A stretch of 64,000 nt of DNA from Streptomyces katrae (GTDB taxonomy: Bacteria > Actinomycetota > Actinomycetes > Streptomycetales > Streptomycetaceae), in contig NZ_JNZY01000017.1 in assembly GCF_000717655.1 (NCBI RefSeq), positions 1 to 64,000 of the forward strand. Reading direction: 5' to 3'. Of this stretch, positions 46,851-57,140 are shown piece after piece (positions within the stretch are counted from its first letter, which is position 1; the number at the start of each line of letters is the position of its first letter). Made by a program: the position numbers and the translations under genes. The notes below the pieces were generated by a model. It was not told the origin of the DNA and did no database searches. It saw only the letters and a list, made by a program, of their open reading frames with translations.

Positions 46851-47861
46851 GTGACCGTCGTCGGGCCGTTCGGACTGAGCGTGCGGGACCAGGCTCTTGA
46901 GACCGATGTCCAGGCCGGACTGGCCGCCGTCGAGGCGGGTCTGCTGGAGGCCACCAAGAGCGAAGTCCCCTTCATCACCGAGGCCGCACAGCATCTGGTC
47001 AAGGCCGGCGGCAAGCGGTTCCGGCCGCTGCTGGTGATGCTCGCCTCGCGGTTCGGCGATCCCTATGCGCCCGGGATCGTGCCGTCCGCGGTGGTCGTCG
47101 AGCTCACCCACCTGGCCACGCTCTACCACGACGACGTCATGGACGAGGCGGACGTGCGCCGCGGTGTGGCCAGCGCCAACGCCCGCTGGGGCAACTCGGT
47201 GGCCGTCCTGACGGGTGACTTCCTGTTCGCCCGCGCCTCGCACATCCTGGCCGACCTCGGACCGGAGGCCGTACGCATCCAGGCCGAGGCCTTCGAGCGG
47301 CTGGTGACGGGCCAGATCCTGGAGACGGCCGGCCCGCGCGACGGCCGCGACCCGGTCGCCCACTACCTCGACGTCATCGCCGGCAAGACCGGCTCGCTGA
47401 TCGCGGTCTCCGGCCGGTTCGGCGCGCTGATGTCCGGCGCCGACGAGTCGGTCGTCGACATCCTGACCCAGTACGGCGAGCGCCTCGGCACCGCCTTCCA
47501 GCTCGCCGACGACGTCCTCGACATCGCCTCCGACTCGCACGAGTCCGGCAAGACCCCGGGGACGGACCTGCGCGAGGGGATCCCGACGCTGCCCGTACTG
47601 CGGCTGCGCGAGATGGCGGCCCAGGGCGGCGCCCCCGACGACCTGGAACTCGTGGGACTCCTCGACGGGGACCTGAGCGACGACGCCCTGCACGCCGAGG
47701 TACTCGCCCGGCTGCGGGTGCACCCCGCGCTGGAGAAGGCCCGCCGCGACACCATCCGGTACGCGCAGGACGCGCGGGCCACGCTCGCACCGCTGCCGGA
47801 GTGCTTCGCGAAGTCGGCGCTCGAGGAGCTGTGCGACGCGGTGGTGCACCGCGCCGGCTGA
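46851..47861 (+). CDS. Long-chain polyprenyl diphosphate synthase
   Basis: A 336-residue trans-prenyltransferase. The first aspartate motif is DDVMD (94-98) in LYHDDVMDEADVRRG, the second DDVLD in FQLADDVLD, with GGKRFRPLL and GKT at usual places. Small residues before the first motif indicate a long product. It probably makes the heptaprenyl to nonaprenyl side chain of menaquinone, like mycobacterial GrcC1, which is also near menG and menJ. GTG start with CAGGAG upstream. It ends at a strong hairpin. Confidence 0.93.
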   Translation: MTVVGPFGLSVRDQALETDVQAGLAAVEAGLLEATKSEVPFITEAAQHLVKAGGKRFRPLLVMLASRFGDPYAPGIVPSAVVVELTHLATLYHDDVMDEADVRRGVASANARWGNSVAVLTGDFLFARASHILADLGPEAVRIQAEAFERLVTGQILETAGPRDGRDPVAHYLDVIAGKTGSLIAVSGRFGALMSGADESVVDILTQYGERLGTAFQLADDVLDIASDSHESGKTPGTDLREGIPTLPVLRLREMAAQGGAPDDLELVGLLDGDLSDDALHAEVLARLRVHPALEKARRDTIRYAQDARATLAPLPECFAKSALEELCDAVVHRAG

Positions 47862-47881
47862 TACCGGCCGTTCGGCAGGGG

Positions 47882-47925
47882 CGAGGGCCCGGCATCCCCT
47901 ACGGGTGGGGGATGCCGGGCCCTCG
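47882..47925 (+). terminator. 18-bp perfect hairpin after the polyprenyl synthase gene
   Basis: CGAGGGCCCGGCATCCCC (47882-47899) pairs exactly with 47908-47925 around an 8-nt loop, 20 bp past the stop. Confidence 0.88.
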
Positions 47926-48039
47926 TCGTGTCATCCCAGGGGCGTACGCGGAGTTGGCCCCGGGGAGTGACGCCCCGGCCCCCGCCCCTTTGGTCAGATG
48001 GAGACACACCAGAACGGGTGACGAAGAGGTAGGGCAGAC

Positions 48040-49266
48040 ATGGCAACGAACGCAAAGACCCGCAAGGCCGCCCGGTACGCCGTACCGGTCGCGGTGGCGG
48101 GTGTGGCCGCCGCGACCGTGGCGATGGTCCCGGCCTTCGCGAACTCCGGCAGCCCGGACCTGCCGAAGGTGACGGCACAGCAGCTCATCGAGAAGGTCGC
48201 CGCCTCGGACGTGCAGCAGCTGTCCGGCAGCGCGAAGATCAGCACCGACCTCGGTCTGCCGGCCCTGGCGAGCGGCCTGCTCGGCGGCGGGGGCATCGCG
48301 GGCGGCTCGGCCAACCCCGAGGACAAGATCGCGCAGCTGGCGAACGGCACGCACACCGTGCGCGTCGCGGCCGACGGCCCGGACCGCCAGAAGCTCACGT
48401 TCGTGGACGGCAAGGACGAGTACAGCCTCATCCACAACGGCGCCGACGTCTGGGGGTACGACAGCAAGGCCAACGAGGTCTGGCACGAGAAGGACACCGA
48501 GGGCGCGGCGCAGGGCAAGGACCAGCAGGGCAAGGACCACAAGAAGACGGCCGACCGGAGGGGCGGCGCCTCGCCCCAGCAGCTGGCCCAGGACATCCTG
48601 AAGGCCGCCGGCCCGACCACGGACGTCAGCGTGGGCGACACCGCGCAGGTGGCCGGCCGGGACGCCTACCAGCTGGTGCTGAAGCCCAAGCACGGCGGAT
48701 CCACGGTCGGTTCGGTCAAGATCGCGGTGGATGCCAAGAACGGCGTGCCGCTGCGGGTGCAGCTCCTGGCGGCCGAGGGCGGCAAGCCGATCGTGGACGC
48801 CGGGTTCACCAAGGTGGACTTCGCCAAGCCGTCCGCCGACACCTTCGCGTTCACCGCGCCCAAGGGCGCCAAGGTGTCCGAGGGCTCCGACCACGCCCCG
48901 GGCGGGCGCGGCAAGGAGTTCAAGGGCCTCGAGTCCTTCCCCGGCCTCGACGCCCTGACCGGCGGCGCGGGCCTCGACGGAGGCAAGGGCGGCGAGACGA
49001 AGGTGCTCGGCGAGGGCTGGTCGACCATCGCCCGGATCGACACGGGCGCCGGCAAGAGTCTGAAGGACATCGAGAACGACAAGAACGCGCCCAAGGAGGC
49101 CAAGCAGTTCCTCGACTCCCTCGGGGGCAAGGTCACCGGCAAGTTCGGCGAGGGCCGGGTCTTCAAGACCCGCCTGGTCAACGCCCTGATCACCGACGAC
49201 GGCAAGGTCTACGTCGGCGCGGTCACCAAGGACGCGCTGGTGAAGGCGGCCGACGCCAACAAGTAA
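48040..49266 (+). CDS. Secreted LolA-like (DUF2092-type) protein
   Basis: A 408-residue exported protein. The signal peptide is AARYAVPVAVAGVAAATVAMVP ending near AFA (about residue 34). The rest resembles the LolA/LppX beta-barrel seen in Streptomyces proteins annotated as outer-membrane lipoprotein carriers (LIEKVAASDVQQLSGSAKI, KLTFVDGKDEYSLIHNG, VWGYDSKANEVWHEKD, VGDTAQVAGRDAYQLVL). A charged Lys/Asp/Gln insertion lies near 155-175. It may bind lipids at the membrane surface or act beside an anti-sigma system; no partner is adjacent. ATG with GAGGTAGGG upstream. Confidence 0.85.
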   Translation: MATNAKTRKAARYAVPVAVAGVAAATVAMVPAFANSGSPDLPKVTAQQLIEKVAASDVQQLSGSAKISTDLGLPALASGLLGGGGIAGGSANPEDKIAQLANGTHTVRVAADGPDRQKLTFVDGKDEYSLIHNGADVWGYDSKANEVWHEKDTEGAAQGKDQQGKDHKKTADRRGGASPQQLAQDILKAAGPTTDVSVGDTAQVAGRDAYQLVLKPKHGGSTVGSVKIAVDAKNGVPLRVQLLAAEGGKPIVDAGFTKVDFAKPSADTFAFTAPKGAKVSEGSDHAPGGRGKEFKGLESFPGLDALTGGAGLDGGKGGETKVLGEGWSTIARIDTGAGKSLKDIENDKNAPKEAKQFLDSLGGKVTGKFGEGRVFKTRLVNALITDDGKVYVGAVTKDALVKAADANK

Positions 49267-49285
49267 CCCCGTCTGAGGGGTGGGC

Positions 49286-49326
49286 CCGAAGGGTGGGCGG
49301 GGACTGTGTCCCTGCCCACCCTTCGG
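49286..49326 (+). terminator. Hairpin after the LolA-like gene
   Basis: CCGAAGGGTGGGCGGGGA pairs with TCCCTGCCCACCCTTCGG (one G-T pair) around CTGTG, 20 bp past the stop. Confidence 0.85.
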
Positions 49327-49341
49327 CCGTTCCGGCCCTGT

Positions 49342-49361
49342 GTACAGCAGGCCCGCTGTAC
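49342..49361. promoter_or_regulatory. Palindrome before the antitoxin gene
   Basis: GTACAGC and GCTGTAC form a perfect 7-bp inverted repeat with a 6-nt spacer, ending 10 bp before the antitoxin ATG. Ribbon-helix-helix antitoxins normally bind such sites to repress their own operon. Confidence 0.65.
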
Positions 49362-49371
49362 CGTGAAAAGC

Positions 49372-49575
49372 ATGTCGAGACACGTCACCATCCGCCTGGA
49401 CGAAGAGTTCCACGAGCGCCTCAAGGCGCGCGCGGCGGCACTGGGGACGACGGTCACCGCGCTGATCACCGAGGTGACGGAACGCGAACTCGACGAGGAC
49501 CGGAAGAACTTCCTTTCCGGGATCGAGGAGTTCGCCGACCACTGGGGCTACTTCCAGGAGCGGTTCGGCAATTGA
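49372..49575 (+). CDS. Ribbon-helix-helix antitoxin
   Basis: A 67-residue protein starting SRHVTIRLDEEFHERLKARA, a typical RHH DNA-binding strand and helix, with ALGTTVTALITEVTERELDE as the second helix. The acidic/aromatic C-terminus (FADHWGYFQERFG) is the likely toxin-binding part. ATG at 49372; GTG three codons earlier is possible. Its stop overlaps the toxin start. A palindrome lies in its promoter region, consistent with autoregulation. Confidence 0.86.
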   Translation: MSRHVTIRLDEEFHERLKARAAALGTTVTALITEVTERELDEDRKNFLSGIEEFADHWGYFQERFGN

Positions 49576-49991
49576 AGATCACCATGGAGTGGGCCTGGAC
49601 CGCTCTGGCCCACCATCTCCCGTCGGACCCCGCCGTGTGGGACCCCTCCGGGGTGGCTGCCGCGGTCGCCCGGCACCAGAACGACCTCGTCCTGGTGCCC
49701 GAACAGCCCGCCCCGGACACCGCGTGGCGGGCCGCCGCGTTTCTGCACACCCTCGCGGTGTGCCCGGCGCTGGAATCGCCGATGAACGAGTTCTACGCGG
49801 CCGCCGCCACCCGCTCGTACCTGCGGGTGGCGGGAGCCAAGCAGCTGCCCTCGCCGGAGGACCTCGGCGACCTGGTGGAAGCGGCCAAACTGGGCCGCGC
49901 GGACATCGGCGCCGTGGCCCAGGAGCTCCGCGCGCTGATACAGGAGCCGCTGACGGTCCCGCCGCAGGACCGTACGGAGGACGCGCCCTGA
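49572..49991 (+). CDS. Fic/Doc-like toxin lacking the HPFx(D/E)GN motif
   Basis: A 139-residue protein resembling the proteins annotated in Streptomyces as Fic-family toxin components: ITMEWAWTALAHHL, VAAAVARHQND, WRAAAFLHTLAVCPALESPM, FYAAAATRSYLRVAG, and the C-terminal helix RADIGAVAQELRALI. The catalytic HPFx(D/E)GN of true Fic/Doc AMP-transferases or kinases is absent; SPMNEFYA stands in the equivalent place. It may act by another chemistry or be inactive. TTG at 49572 overlaps the antitoxin stop; ATG at 49584 is an alternative start. Confidence 0.72.
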   Translation: MKITMEWAWTALAHHLPSDPAVWDPSGVAAAVARHQNDLVLVPEQPAPDTAWRAAAFLHTLAVCPALESPMNEFYAAAATRSYLRVAGAKQLPSPEDLGDLVEAAKLGRADIGAVAQELRALIQEPLTVPPQDRTEDAP

Positions 49992-50015
49992 GCGGGCGCG
50001 CCCCCGGGGCGAGCG

Positions 50016-51554
<1,539 letters not shown>

Positions 51555-52505
51555 CTACGCGTGCTCCGGCTCCGGGGCCGTCGCCGGCCGGGCCGCACGG
51601 GCGGCCTCGAGCCGGGCCCGGGTCTTGCCCGCCGTGCGCAGCGCATCCCAGGTCAGCAGCGCGAGCGCGGCCCAGACCAGGGAGAACCCGGCCCAGCGCT
51701 CGGGCGGCATCGCCTCGTGGAAGTACACGACGCCGAGCCCGAACTGGAACACCGGGGCCAGGTACTGGAGCAGCCCGAGCGTGGACAGCGGGACCCGGAT
51801 CGCGGCCGCCCCGAAGCAGACCAGCGGGAGCGCGGTGACCAGCCCGGTCGCGGCGAGCAGCGCCCCGTGCCCGAGGCCCTCTGCAGCGAAGCTCGACCGG
51901 CCCTGCGCGCCGAGCCACAGCAGGTAGCCGAGGGCGGGCAGGAACAGCAGCGCGGTCTCGGCGGCGAGCGACTCGACCCCGCCCATGTTGAGCTTCTTCT
52001 TGATCAGTCCGTAGGCCGCGAAGGAGAAGGCCAGTACCAGGGAGATCCACGGCGGCCGCCCGTATCCGACGGCGAGCACGACCACCGCGGCGACGCCGAT
52101 GCCGACGGCGGCCCACTGTGCCCGGCGCAGCCGCTCGTCGAGGACCAGCACGCCGATCGCGATGGTGACGAGCGGGTTGATGAAGTAGCCGAGGCTGGCC
52201 TCGACGACCGCGCCGTTGTTCACGGCCCAGATGTACAGGCCCCAGTTCACGGAGATCACCGAGGCGGCCAGCGCGGTCAGGCCGAGCTTGCGGGGCTGCC
52301 GGAGCAGCTCGCGTATCCAGCCCCAACGGCGCATGGCCAGCAGCAGGATCCCGACGACGCCCAGTGACCACACCATGCGGTGGGCGAGGATCTCGATGGC
52401 CCCGGAGGGCTTGAGCAGCGGCCAGAAGAGGGGGACCAGCCCCCACATTCCGTATGCGCTGAATCCGTAGAGCAAACCCGTGCGCTGCTCGTTCTCCGCC
52501 TTCAC
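51555..52505 (-). CDS. rarD: RarD-type EamA transporter
   Basis: A 316-residue protein with about ten membrane helices of the drug/metabolite transporter superfamily. It opens QRTGLLYGFSAYGMWGLVPLFWPLL, with HRMVWSL, INPLVTIAIGVLVLDERL and LQYLAPVFQFGLGVVYFHE, diagnostic for RarD. Substrates of RarD proteins are poorly known. GTG at 52505 follows GGAGG closely; a second GTG five codons upstream is possible. The C-terminal 20 residues are hydrophilic. Single gene. Confidence 0.9.
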   Translation of the reverse strand: MKAENEQRTGLLYGFSAYGMWGLVPLFWPLLKPSGAIEILAHRMVWSLGVVGILLLAMRRWGWIRELLRQPRKLGLTALAASVISVNWGLYIWAVNNGAVVEASLGYFINPLVTIAIGVLVLDERLRRAQWAAVGIGVAAVVVLAVGYGRPPWISLVLAFSFAAYGLIKKKLNMGGVESLAAETALLFLPALGYLLWLGAQGRSSFAAEGLGHGALLAATGLVTALPLVCFGAAAIRVPLSTLGLLQYLAPVFQFGLGVVYFHEAMPPERWAGFSLVWAALALLTWDALRTAGKTRARLEAARAARPATAPEPEHA

Positions 52506-52629
52506 GGGGCCTCCAGTCACATTCCAGCCAACTTCACGAAGGTAGCGCCGGACGAGCCGGATGTCATGCCCGTTTACGGGAGATACTCATGACACCTCCG
52601 AGGTCTTGTGCGGCCGGGGCGGCCCGGGC

Positions 52630-53484
52630 TCAGGCCAGGGCGGAGGTGATCGCGTGGGCCACCGGGGTCGTCGGGCGGCCGATGAGCCGGGACAGGTCCC
52701 CGCCGGTGTGGGCCAGCCGGCCGCGGGAGATCGCCGCGTCCACGTCGACGAGGATCGCCGCGAAGCCCTCGGGAACCCCGGCGCCGGTCAGGATCGACAG
52801 GTGCGCGTCGGCCGGGACCTCGGTGTACGCGACCTCCTTGCCGGACTGCGCCGCGATCTCGGCCGCGTACTCCGCCAGGCTCCACGCGGTGTCGCCGGAA
52901 AGCTCGTACACCTGGTTCAGGTGGCCCTCGCCGGTCAGTACGGCGGCCGCCGCGGCCGCGTAGTCCGCCCGCGCGGCGGAGGCGATCCGGCCCTCGCCCG
53001 CGCTGCCCACGACCGCGCCGTGCTCCAGGACGGCGGCGAGGTGGTGCGTGTAGTTCTCGTGGTACCAGCCGTTGCGCAGGAAGGTGTACGGGAGGCCGGA
53101 GTCGAGGATCGCCTGCTCGGTGACCTTGTGCTCGGCGGCCAGGTCGAAGTCGGCCTCGGGGCCGCCGAGGACCCCGGTGTACGCGAGCTGGGCGACGCCG
53201 GCGGCCTGCGCGGCCCCGATCACCGCGGTGTGCTGCGGAACCCGGCGGCCGACCTCGTTGCCGGAGATCAGCAGGACGCGGTCGCCGGAGCGGAACGCGG
53301 CGGCCAGGGTCTCGGGGGCGTCGTAGTCCGCGACGCGCACCTCGACGCCGCGCCCGGCCAGGTCGGCGGCCTTCTCCTTGCTGCGGACGACGACGGCGAC
53401 GCGCTCGGCGGGGACCCGGTTCAGCAGCTCCTCGACGACCAGACGGCCGAGGGCTCCGGTGGCTCCGGTGACGACGATGCTCAT
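52630..53484 (-). CDS. NmrA-like NAD(P)H:quinone oxidoreductase (QorB/YtfG type)
   Basis: A 284-residue short-chain reductase-like protein. The Rossmann motif is VVTGATGALGRLVVEELL (4-21), followed by YTGVLGG and LPYTFLRNGWYHENY. It matches quinone oxidoreductase 2 of E. coli (YtfG) and C. glutamicum, which reduces quinones with NADPH. The divergent HxlR-type gene fits the known qor2/qorR arrangement. ATG at 53484. Cytoplasmic. Confidence 0.9.
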   Translation of the reverse strand: MSIVVTGATGALGRLVVEELLNRVPAERVAVVVRSKEKAADLAGRGVEVRVADYDAPETLAAAFRSGDRVLLISGNEVGRRVPQHTAVIGAAQAAGVAQLAYTGVLGGPEADFDLAAEHKVTEQAILDSGLPYTFLRNGWYHENYTHHLAAVLEHGAVVGSAGEGRIASAARADYAAAAAAVLTGEGHLNQVYELSGDTAWSLAEYAAEIAAQSGKEVAYTEVPADAHLSILTGAGVPEGFAAILVDVDAAISRGRLAHTGGDLSRLIGRPTTPVAHAITSALA

Positions 53485-53557
53485 GGTGTGCGCTCCTTGC
53501 GTTGGGGTGGTGTCACCGCGTGGGGGCCTGTCCTGCTGCGCGGTACGACACCACCCT

Positions 53558-53606
53558 AAAAGGTAGCGCTAACCTTTTGAAAGTACCCACTTCAAAGTAA
53601 GGTACT
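53558..53606. promoter_or_regulatory. Two inverted repeats between qor and hxlR genes
   Basis: AAAAGGTAGCGCTAACCTTTT (53558-53578) is palindromic apart from one unpaired base. AGTACC (53582) and GGTACT (53601) form a second, looser repeat. Both lie in the 125-bp divergent promoter region and are good candidates for the HxlR regulator's sites. Confidence 0.65.
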
Positions 53607-53609
53607 GGT

Positions 53610-53972
53610 ATGAAGGTAAGCGTGAAGGCCCCGATGTGCCCGTCCCGCGGAGTGCTGGAGCACGTCACCAGCCGCTGGGGCGTGCTGGTCCTGGCCGCCC
53701 TCGTCGAGCGCTCGTACCGGTTCAGCGAACTGCGCCGGGAGGTGGGCGGCGTCAGCGAGAAGATGCTGGCCCAGACCCTGCAGACGCTGGAGCGCGACGG
53801 ATTCCTGCTCCGCGACGCCAAGCCGGTGATCCCGCCCCGGGTGGACTACTCGCTCACCGAGCTGGGGCGCGAGGCCGCCGAGCAGGTGTGGGCCCTCGCC
53901 CGCTGGACCGAGCGGCGCACGGCCGACGTCCAGGCGGCGCGCGCCGCGTACGACGAAGCCCGGAGCTCCTGA
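53610..53972 (+). CDS. HxlR/QorR-type redox regulator
   Basis: A 120-residue winged-helix protein of the HxlR (DUF24) family. It has the hallmark CPSRGVLEHVTSRWGVLVLAAL with C10, RFSELRREVGGVSEKMLAQTLQTLERDGFL as the HTH and wing. In C. glutamicum the homologue QorR senses oxidants through a conserved N-terminal cysteine and represses qor2; C10 is placed for that role. ATG at 53610. Its stop codon lies within a bidirectional hairpin. Confidence 0.9.
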   Translation: MKVSVKAPMCPSRGVLEHVTSRWGVLVLAALVERSYRFSELRREVGGVSEKMLAQTLQTLERDGFLLRDAKPVIPPRVDYSLTELGREAAEQVWALARWTERRTADVQAARAAYDEARSS

Positions 53973-53986
53973 GGGAGCTCCGGGCT
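53957..53986. terminator. 13-bp hairpin shared by hxlR and korB
   Basis: AGCCCGGAGCTCC pairs exactly with GGAGCTCCGGGCT around TGAG; the loop contains the hxlR stop codon. It lies 28 bp past the korB stop on the other strand, so it can end both convergent transcripts. Confidence 0.85.
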
Positions 53987-54013
53987 GTCGTAAGGACGTG
54001 CCGGCCGCAGGGA

Positions 54014-55081
54014 TCAGCCGACGACCGTCCACGTGTCGTTGCCGGCGAGCAGGGTGCTGAGGTCGCCCTTGCCCTTGTTGTCGATCGCCGTGTCGAGCTG
54101 CTCGGCCATCAGCGTGTCGTAGACCGGCCGCTCCACGCTGCGGAACACCCCGATGGGCGTCTGGTGCAGGGTGTCGGGGTCCGCCAGCCGGGACAGCGCG
54201 AACGCGGTGGTCGAGCCGGCGGTGTGCGCGTCGTGGACCAGGATCCGGGACTCGTTCTCCGGGGTCACCGCGACGACCTCCAGCTCCCCGGTGGCCTGGT
54301 TGCGCACGACGCCCTTGTGCCCGTCGACGCCGAAGCGGATCGGCTGCCCGTGCTCCAGCCGGATCACCGCCTCCTGCGCCTGCGTGCTGTCCTTCAGGAC
54401 CTCGAAGGCGCCGTCGTTGAAGATGTTGCAGTTCTGGTAGATCTCCACCAGTGCGGTGCCCTGGTGGTCCGCGGCCGCCCGCAGCACCTCGGTGAGGTGC
54501 TTGCGGTCGGAGTCGACGGTCCGGGCCACGAAGGAGGCCTCGGCGCCGAGCGCCAGGGACACCGGGTTGAAGGGCGCGTCCAGCGAGCCCATCGGAGTGG
54601 ACTTCGTGATCTTGCCGACCTCGGAGGTCGGCGAGTACTGGCCCTTGGTCAGCCCGTAGATCCGGTTGTTGAAGAGCAGGATCTTGAGGTTGACGTTGCG
54701 GCGCAGCGCGTGGATCAGGTGGTTTCCGCCGATGGACAGCGCGTCGCCGTCACCCGTGACCACCCACACCGACAGGTCGCGGCGCGAGGTGGCCAGGCCG
54801 GTGGCGATCGCCGGGGCGCGGCCGTGGATGGAGTGCATCCCGTACGTGTTCATGTAGTACGGGAAGCGGGAGGAGCAGCCGATCCCGGAGACGAAGACGA
54901 TGTTCTCCTTCGCCAGTCCGAGCTCGGGCATGAAGCCCTGGACGGCTGCGAGCACCGCGTAGTCGCCGCAGCCGGGGCACCAGCGGACCTCCTGGTCCGA
55001 CTTGAAGTCCTTCATGGACTGCTTGGCCTCGGCCTTGGGGACCAGCGAGAGCAGGTGGGGGGCGTCGGTCACCTCAGTCAT
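54014..55081 (-). CDS. korB: 2-oxoglutarate:ferredoxin oxidoreductase, beta subunit
   Basis: A 355-residue thiamine-diphosphate-binding subunit. It has RWCPGCGDYAVL, GIGCSSRFPYYMNTYG and the ThDP motif GDGDALSIGGNH...NNRIYG. Together with KorA it decarboxylates 2-oxoglutarate to succinyl-CoA and reduces ferredoxin. In Mycobacterium tuberculosis KorAB is an alternative to the NAD-linked dehydrogenase. No delta (ferredoxin) subunit is encoded next to it. ATG at 55081 lies inside the end of korA, an 8-bp overlap. Confidence 0.96.
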   Translation of the reverse strand: MTEVTDAPHLLSLVPKAEAKQSMKDFKSDQEVRWCPGCGDYAVLAAVQGFMPELGLAKENIVFVSGIGCSSRFPYYMNTYGMHSIHGRAPAIATGLATSRRDLSVWVVTGDGDALSIGGNHLIHALRRNVNLKILLFNNRIYGLTKGQYSPTSEVGKITKSTPMGSLDAPFNPVSLALGAEASFVARTVDSDRKHLTEVLRAAADHQGTALVEIYQNCNIFNDGAFEVLKDSTQAQEAVIRLEHGQPIRFGVDGHKGVVRNQATGELEVVAVTPENESRILVHDAHTAGSTTAFALSRLADPDTLHQTPIGVFRSVERPVYDTLMAEQLDTAIDNKGKGDLSTLLAGNDTWTVVG

Positions 55082-57017
55082 TGATGGCCTCCTCGAGAAC
55101 CTTCGCGAGCTGCTCAGCCTTGAACGGCATTCCGTTGACCTGGTTGTACGACTGGGCGTCCACCAGGTACTTCGCCCGGATCAGGGTGGCGAGCTGCCCG
55201 AGGTTCATCTCCGGAACCACTACCTTGTCGTAACGCTTCAGGACCTCCCCGAGATTCCTCGGGAAGGGGTTGAGATGGCGCAGGTGGGCCTGTGCGACCG
55301 GGGTCCCGGCGGAGCGCAGGCGGCGGACGGCGGCGGTGATCGGCCCGTAGGTCGAGCCCCAGCCGATGACGAGGGTGCGGGCCCGGTCGGGGTCGTCGAC
55401 CTCCAGGTCGGGGACCTCGATACCGTCGATCTTGGCCTGGCGGGTGCGGACCATGAAGTCGTGGTTGGCCGGGTCGTACGAGATGTTGCCCGTACCGTCC
55501 TGCTTCTCGATGCCGCCGATCCGGTGCTCCAGACCGGGCGTCCCGGGGACCGCCCACGGGCGGGCCAGCGTCTGCGGGTCGCGCTTGTACGGCCAGAAGA
55601 CCTCGGTGCCGTCCGCGAGCTCCTGGTTGGGGCCCGTCGCGAAGGGCGTCTTCAGGTCCGGGAGGTCCGCGATGTCCGGGATCCGCCAGGGCTCGGAGCC
55701 GTTCGCGAGGTACCCGTCGGAGAGCAGGAACACCGGCGTCCGGTACGTCAGCGCGATCCGCGCCGCGTCCAGGGCCGCGTCGAAGCAGTCCGCCGGGGTC
55801 TTCGGGGCCACGATCGGGACCGGGGCCTCGCCGTTGCGCCCGTACATGGCCTGGAGCAGGTCCGCCTGCTCGGTCTTGGTCGGCAGGCCCGTGGAGGGGC
55901 CGCCGCGCTGGATGTCCACGATCAGCAGCGGCAGCTCGAGCGAGACCGCGAGCCCGATCGTCTCGGACTTGAGCGCGACTCCGGGGCCGGAGGTGGTGGT
56001 CACGCCGAGGGCGCCGCCGAAGGCCGCGCCGAGCGCCGCGCCGATGCCGGCGATCTCGTCCTCGGCCTGGAACGTCCGCACGCCGAAGTTCTTGTGCTTG
56101 CTCAGCTCGTGCAGGATGTCCGAGGCCGGGGTGATCGGGTACGAGCCCAGGTAGAGCGGCAGGTCGGCCTGCCGGCCCGCCGCGATCAGCCCGTAGGCGA
56201 GGGCCAGGTTCCCGGAGATGTTGCGGTACGTGCCGGTCGGGAAGGCCCGGGTCGCCGGGGCGACCTCGTAGGAGACCGCGAAGTCCTCCGTGGTCTCGCC
56301 GAAGTTCCAGCCCGCCCGGAAGGCGGCCACGTTCGCCTCGGCGATGTCGGGCTTCTTCGCGAACTTCTGCCGCAGGAAGTTCTCCGTGCCCTCGGTGGGC
56401 CGGTGGTACATCCAGGACAGCAGGCCCAGCGCGAACATGTTCTTGCTGCGCTCGGCCTCCTTGCGCGAGAGCCCGAAGTCCTTCAGGGCCTCGACCGTGA
56501 GGGTCGTCAGCGGCACCGGGTGGATGTTGTAGGCGCCCAGCGAGCCGTCTTCCAGCGGTGACGTCTCGTAGCCCACCTTGGCCATCGGGCGCTTCGTGAA
56601 TTCATCGGTGTTGATGATGATCTCGGCGCCGCGCGGGACGTCCCCGATGTTCGCCTTCAGCGCCGCCGGATTCATCGCCACCAGTACGTTCGGGGCGTCG
56701 CCCGGCGTCAGGATGTCGTGATCGGCGAAATGCAGCTGGAACGAGGAGACGCCCGGCAGCGTGCCGGCGGGGGCGCGGATTTCGGCCGGGAAGTTCGGCA
56801 GCGTGGAGAGGTCGTTCCCGAAGGAAGCCGTCTCCGAGGTGAACCGGTCGCCGGTGAGCTGCATACCGTCACCCGAGTCACCTGCGAACCGGATGATCAC
56901 CCGGTCGAGGCGGCGTACTTCCTTGCCGCTCGGGCCCGGGGGTGTCCGTTGTTCGCCGACTACAGCCCCTTCGGCCCCGTCGGCCTGTTCGGCTGGGCTA
57001 CTGACCTGGCTGGTCAC
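55074..57017 (-). CDS. korA: 2-oxoglutarate:ferredoxin oxidoreductase, gamma-alpha fusion
   Basis: A 647-residue fused subunit. The gamma domain (about 35-220) begins RVIIRFAGDSGDGMQLTGDRF; the alpha domain (about 250-647) has YLGSYPITPASDILHELSKH, FQAEDEIAGIGAALGAAFGG and TTTSGPGVALKSETIGLA. The Lys/Glu-rich C-terminus contains NLGQLATLIRAKYLVD, typical of two-subunit KORs. GTG at 57017 opens an acidic 30-residue leader. It is the first gene of korAB; the 284-bp upstream region has unusual repeats. Confidence 0.96.
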   Translation of the reverse strand: MTSQVSSPAEQADGAEGAVVGEQRTPPGPSGKEVRRLDRVIIRFAGDSGDGMQLTGDRFTSETASFGNDLSTLPNFPAEIRAPAGTLPGVSSFQLHFADHDILTPGDAPNVLVAMNPAALKANIGDVPRGAEIIINTDEFTKRPMAKVGYETSPLEDGSLGAYNIHPVPLTTLTVEALKDFGLSRKEAERSKNMFALGLLSWMYHRPTEGTENFLRQKFAKKPDIAEANVAAFRAGWNFGETTEDFAVSYEVAPATRAFPTGTYRNISGNLALAYGLIAAGRQADLPLYLGSYPITPASDILHELSKHKNFGVRTFQAEDEIAGIGAALGAAFGGALGVTTTSGPGVALKSETIGLAVSLELPLLIVDIQRGGPSTGLPTKTEQADLLQAMYGRNGEAPVPIVAPKTPADCFDAALDAARIALTYRTPVFLLSDGYLANGSEPWRIPDIADLPDLKTPFATGPNQELADGTEVFWPYKRDPQTLARPWAVPGTPGLEHRIGGIEKQDGTGNISYDPANHDFMVRTRQAKIDGIEVPDLEVDDPDRARTLVIGWGSTYGPITAAVRRLRSAGTPVAQAHLRHLNPFPRNLGEVLKRYDKVVVPEMNLGQLATLIRAKYLVDAQSYNQVNGMPFKAEQLAKVLEEAIND

Positions 57018-57140
57018 TGAACTGGACCTCCTTCGAGGCTTGGCGTTCCCGCTCCCAAGGTCAACCCTACTTCGGTAGGAGTGGCCTCCTCGGGGGACGC
57101 TCGTATTCTGGACCGTCGTCTGCGGCGGTCTGTCGAGAGA

